Assembly: GCA_003315675.1 (NCBI GenBank)
Contig: NIZU01000024.1
Span: 1 to 25,738, forward strand
Reading direction: 5' to 3'
Length of the DNA stretch: 25,738 nt
Source of the DNA: Methanocorpusculum sp. MCE
Lineage (GTDB): Archaea; Halobacteriota; Methanomicrobia; Methanomicrobiales; Methanocorpusculaceae
Below, piece after piece: positions 23,527 through 25,738 of the stretch. Every line of letters begins with the position of its first letter. Position 1 is the stretch's first letter. Both the position numbers and the translations under genes were made by a program. The notes below the pieces were generated by a model. The model did no database searches. It was not told where the DNA came from and was given only the letters and a program-made list of their open reading frames with translations.

Positions 23527-23610
23527 GCTGAGGTAGTCTAGCGGTAGGGCGCGGGCCTGGAAAGCCCGTGAGGCGAAAGTCTCTCGGGAGTTCAAATCTC
23601 CCCCTCAGCG
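23527..23610 (+). tRNA. tRNA-Ser (anticodon GGA)
   Basis: The gene folds as a class II tRNA. The acceptor is GCTGAGG paired with CCTCAGC, with discriminator G and no encoded CCA. The D-arm contains GTCTAGCGGTAGGGC. The anticodon stem is CGGGC/GCCCG with loop CTGGAAA, giving anticodon GGA (codon UCC). A long variable arm (TGAGGCGAAAGTCTCTC) typical of tRNA-Ser is present, and the T-loop is TTCAAAT. A TATA-like CTTAATAA lies about 40 bases upstream. Confidence 0.94.
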
Positions 23611-23618
23611 TTCTTGTT

Positions 23619-24104
23619 TTAGAGTCGTTTTGCAATTGATTCTGCTGCGCCGAGCACAGCATACATATCAGGTTTTAAAATTGCTACCGGCACGTCCACC
23701 ATTTTTTCAATCAGCGAGGCGAGGATCGGCGCACAGATAATGCCGGCTGCCCCGTCGTTTCTTGCGCGAACGGCAACGATAAGGCAGTCTTCGAGAGAGT
23801 TTGCCGCATATCCTTTGATCCTGTACGCTGTTCCGTTTGCCTCGATCTTTGCTCCTTCATTCTCATCAAGGAGAAATTTAGCTGCGATCAGCGCAATGAA
23901 TTTGCCGTGATGAGGAGAAAAAACGGCAACGATTTTTTTCACGGTAGAGAGACGGGGATCGCGTTCACCGGATGCGATTTTATACAGAGTCACCGCAGGA
24001 ATCCCGGTCAGTTCCGAGAGCTGCCTGATGCTTAATCCTCGGCGGTCGAGCTCTTCGGACAATGCCACGCGAAAATCGGTCTCGAATATTCTCTGTTCAA
24101 ACAT
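23619..24104 (-). CDS. XRE-type helix-turn-helix regulator with a C-terminal sensor-like domain
   Basis: This is a 161-residue putative transcriptional regulator. An XRE-like helix-turn-helix lies at about residues 20-62 (RGLSIRQLSELTGIPAVTLY, then KIASGERDPRLSTVKKI). The C-terminal part (about 100-161) reads like an alpha/beta small-ligand or PrpR-N-like fold (GAAGIICAPILASLIEKM, then DVPVAILKPDMYAVLGAA). Regulators of this layout are common in methanogens, but I do not know the ligand or target. It lies eight bases from tRNA-Ser on the opposite strand. An AT-rich box (AAAATATACAATATT on the minus strand) lies just upstream of the ATG. Confidence 0.7.
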   Translation of the reverse strand: MFEQRIFETDFRVALSEELDRRGLSIRQLSELTGIPAVTLYKIASGERDPRLSTVKKIVAVFSPHHGKFIALIAAKFLLDENEGAKIEANGTAYRIKGYAANSLEDCLIVAVRARNDGAAGIICAPILASLIEKMVDVPVAILKPDMYAVLGAAESIAKRL

Positions 24105-24217
24105 ATTACTATAATATTGTATATTTTACGAGATAAATCCTCTCATGAATTATCTAAAGATATCAGATTATAATCACTCCCTGTAAACACAGATTTCTTT
24201 TTGTAACTTGGTGTTGG

Positions 24218-24225
24218 GTTTATTA
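24218..24225 (+). promoter_or_regulatory. Candidate TATA box for the HxlR-type gene
   Basis: GTTTATTA lies about 25-32 bases before ATG 24250, the distance expected for a leaderless transcript starting at or near that ATG. The rest of the 145-base spacer (24105-24249) is AT-rich and holds the divergent promoter of the XRE gene. Confidence 0.35.
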
Positions 24226-24249
24226 GGCTAAAGATCGTAACATAAAATC

Positions 24250-24679
24250 ATGGAGGAAGATACTTTGGAGATACCGAAACACACAACCGTATGTTTCTGT
24301 CCGCTGAACGGAATTCTTGATACGATCAGTAAAAAAATGGGCTCTCATGATCATCGCTGTCATTGGAAACTCAGGATATGCAGGATTCAACGAGCTGAAA
24401 CGCGGACTCTGCAACGTAAGTTCAAAAACGCTGTCAGTCACTCTCAAAGAGCTTGAAGAGAAGGACCTTATCGAGAGAAGGGTGCTGGAAACAACGCCGC
24501 CGACCGTGCGGTATTATCTGACCGTATCCGGATGGGAATTACGAGAACTGCTGATCCCGCTTCTCACATGGGTTATGAAAAACGGCGGACATGAGGAGGA
24601 GGGATGCCCGATCCACATACATATGGGTGAAAAATCGATCGAACAGAAAAACGCGGGAGAGTTTATTCTCGAAGATTAA
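24250..24679 (+). pseudogene. HxlR-family transcriptional regulator with a frameshift at an A7 run
   Basis: HxlR regulators are small winged-helix proteins. The N-terminal part, with the family Cys-Pro motif (VCFCPLNGILDTISKK), reads from ATG 24250. The winged helix (WALMIIAVIGNSGYAGFNEL, then SSKTLSVTLKELEEKDLIER) reads in the +1 frame. The crossing falls exactly at A7 (24331-24337). With A6 the protein would read ISKKWALMI, the normal family sequence, for a total of about 142 residues. The isolated downstream frame would have to begin at TTG 24317 and lacks the Cys motif. An alternative start at TTG 24265, after GGAGGA, is possible. The cause may be a real mutation, a sequence error or slippage. 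The 3' end overlaps the next gene by 17 bases. Confidence 0.72.
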
Positions 24680-25667
24680 ATATCAAATCTCCTTCTTTTT
24701 TTGGCTCTACTTTGCCGTCGATATTTTTCGGAAGGGGGATCGATGTGACACGGATCGGCCTGTCCACATCTTTTGCGATTTTATTCCCCTGCATATGTAT
24801 ATCCACAGTATTGTCCTTTGGTCTCTTTGAACTCCCAACCCGGATCGACCCGTCAGTGTCGTTTGGACGTGCATATGCTGACATCCTGATCTTTTCGTCC
24901 ACCGTATCCTTTGGACGCTTTGTATCCGCCATCCTGATATAACCATCAGTTTCCTTGGGCCGCTGCTGACCGCGAATTTTTGGTATCGACCCTTCCAGAA
25001 CACCAGGCTCGGATGCATCGGGTCTCTTCCTCGTTCCAACCGAGGGTTTTCTCTCACCGCCGTACATCTCTTTGGGCTTGTCGCTGCCCCCGACATGTGC
25101 TTTCCCCGAGAGAACATTGTCATCCTTCTTTTCACGTTTTGGAAGAGGGATCGTGTTGTCGATTTTTTGTACTTTTTTAGCGCCGCCAACAAGGATCTGC
25201 GGATCCTTTTTCTTTGGAGATGCTTTTTTAGGGGGAGCGGCAACCGGTGTTCTGACCGGTTTTGTTTGGATGATGACCGGATCGATCTCGAAAAGGTCAT
25301 CCTCGGAATCAGACGCTTGTTCTACTACAATGCTTTCTTCAAACATATCCTCATCTTCAAATTCCATGAAATCACCATTTTGCAAATCATCAGGCTTCTT
25401 TGGCATTTCGGCCAGATCAACTATGTCATCTTCAAAAATCACTTCATCCTTTGCCATAGATAAAAGCGGGACGGAGGAGGCAGTTATCTCCTCGAAACCA
25501 TACACTTTATTCTGCTCGGCTTCATAGATCGAACGTATTTCATCAAGCTCTGCAACACGCGGTACGTTTTGGATGCCGGCAAGAACGATGATGACCCCTA
25601 TGTACTTCGTCGATTTCACAGGATAATCGCCGGCACGTGAATATTGCGTTCTATATGACACACCCAT
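24663..25667 (-). CDS. Unknown protein with acidic middle and C-terminal 15-17 residue repeats
   Basis: I do not recognise this family. From ATG 25667 (MGVSYRTQYSRAGDYPVKST) it has 334 residues, and GGTGAG lies just upstream; the frame stays open to a GTG at 25730. A moderately hydrophobic patch (YIGVIIVLAGI, about 23-33) is followed by a very acidic region (about 75-130; EFEDEDMFEESIVVEQ). Next is a Lys/Pro-rich linker (APPKKASPKKKDP), and then a Lys/Arg/Asp-rich tail with five or six imperfect repeats. There is no signal peptide, clear membrane helix or catalytic motif. The N-terminal end is uncertain because the window stops nearby. It is probably largely disordered. The 3' end overlaps the HxlR gene. 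Confidence 0.6.
   Translation of the reverse strand: MGVSYRTQYSRAGDYPVKSTKYIGVIIVLAGIQNVPRVAELDEIRSIYEAEQNKVYGFEEITASSVPLLSMAKDEVIFEDDIVDLAEMPKKPDDLQNGDFMEFEDEDMFEESIVVEQASDSEDDLFEIDPVIIQTKPVRTPVAAPPKKASPKKKDPQILVGGAKKVQKIDNTIPLPKREKKDDNVLSGKAHVGGSDKPKEMYGGERKPSVGTRKRPDASEPGVLEGSIPKIRGQQRPKETDGYIRMADTKRPKDTVDEKIRMSAYARPNDTDGSIRVGSSKRPKDNTVDIHMQGNKIAKDVDRPIRVTSIPLPKNIDGKVEPKKEGDLIFNLRE
24671..24971 (-). repeat. Coding tandem repeats, about 45-50 bases per unit
   Basis: The last ~100 residues of the right-edge protein contain imperfect units with the pattern R-P-K-D/E-T-D-G-x-I-R-M/V followed by about four variable residues. Examples are RPKETDGYIRM, RPKDTVDEKIRM, RPNDTDGSIRV, RPKDNTVDIHM and AKDVDRPIRV. 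Unit length is 15-17 residues. Confidence 0.7.
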
Positions 25668-25738
25668 TCCGCTCACCGTGACACAACAAGTCCGCTGAAA
25701 TGATACAAGAATTCCGCACATGACCCGCACAGATTCCT

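Noticed and set aside
24671..24971. CRISPR-like array
   Set aside because: The repetition is at protein level, imperfect in DNA and in frame within a coding sequence; there are no constant direct repeats with unique spacers and no cas genes.

Overview
The window is a stretch of euryarchaeal chromosome from a hydrogenotrophic methanogen, most likely of the order Methanomicrobiales (it resembles Methanocorpusculum, but this is family-level recognition without a database search). The evidence is the archaeal ribosomal protein order with eukaryote-type members (eS4, eL32, eL19), archaeal AdkA and Cmk, a TMCO1/EMC3-type insertase, an RNase P Pop4-type protein, a Tfx regulator, and the two F420-dependent enzymes of the H4MPT C1 pathway, Mtd and Mer. 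TATA-like boxes and T-run terminators without CCA-encoded tRNAs fit archaeal expression signals.

Layout. Positions 239-1987 (minus) hold adkA, a YidC/Oxa1-superfamily membrane protein and cmk, with their own candidate promoter. Positions 2147-14818 (minus) are one uninterrupted S10/spc-type operon in the order L3, L4, L23, L2, S19, L22, S3, L29, RNase P component 1, S17, L14, L24, S4e, L5, S14, S8, L6, L32e, L19e, L18, S5, L30, L15, secY; intergenic gaps are at most about 19 bases and several genes overlap. A 723-base gene-poor gap (14819-15541) with several perfect inverted repeats precedes it. tfx (minus) and mtd (plus) diverge from a shared 315-base region that contains an 8+2+8 inverted repeat directly at the mtd ribosome binding site and a TGATTAA repeat pair around the tfx TATA box.

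Next come pdxS-pdxT (minus; pyridoxal phosphate synthase), mer (minus), tRNA-Arg(UCG) (minus), a dCTP-deaminase-fold dUTPase (plus), a TctA/DUF112-type membrane protein (minus) broken by a +1 frameshift, hemD and cbf5/truB (plus, overlapping), tRNA-Ser(GGA) (plus), an XRE-type regulator (minus), an HxlR-type regulator (plus) that also carries a frameshift at an A7 run, and an unknown acidic/basic repeat protein (minus) at the right edge.

Most of the window is housekeeping: translation, protein insertion, nucleotide kinases, C1 metabolism and cofactor synthesis. I see no CRISPR array, transposase, integrase, defence system or prophage. The parts worth a second look are the two homopolymer frameshifts, the dUTPase in which the deaminase catalytic Glu is Cys, the tfx-mtd control region, the structured gap upstream of L3, and the C-terminal 15-17 residue repeats of the right-edge protein.
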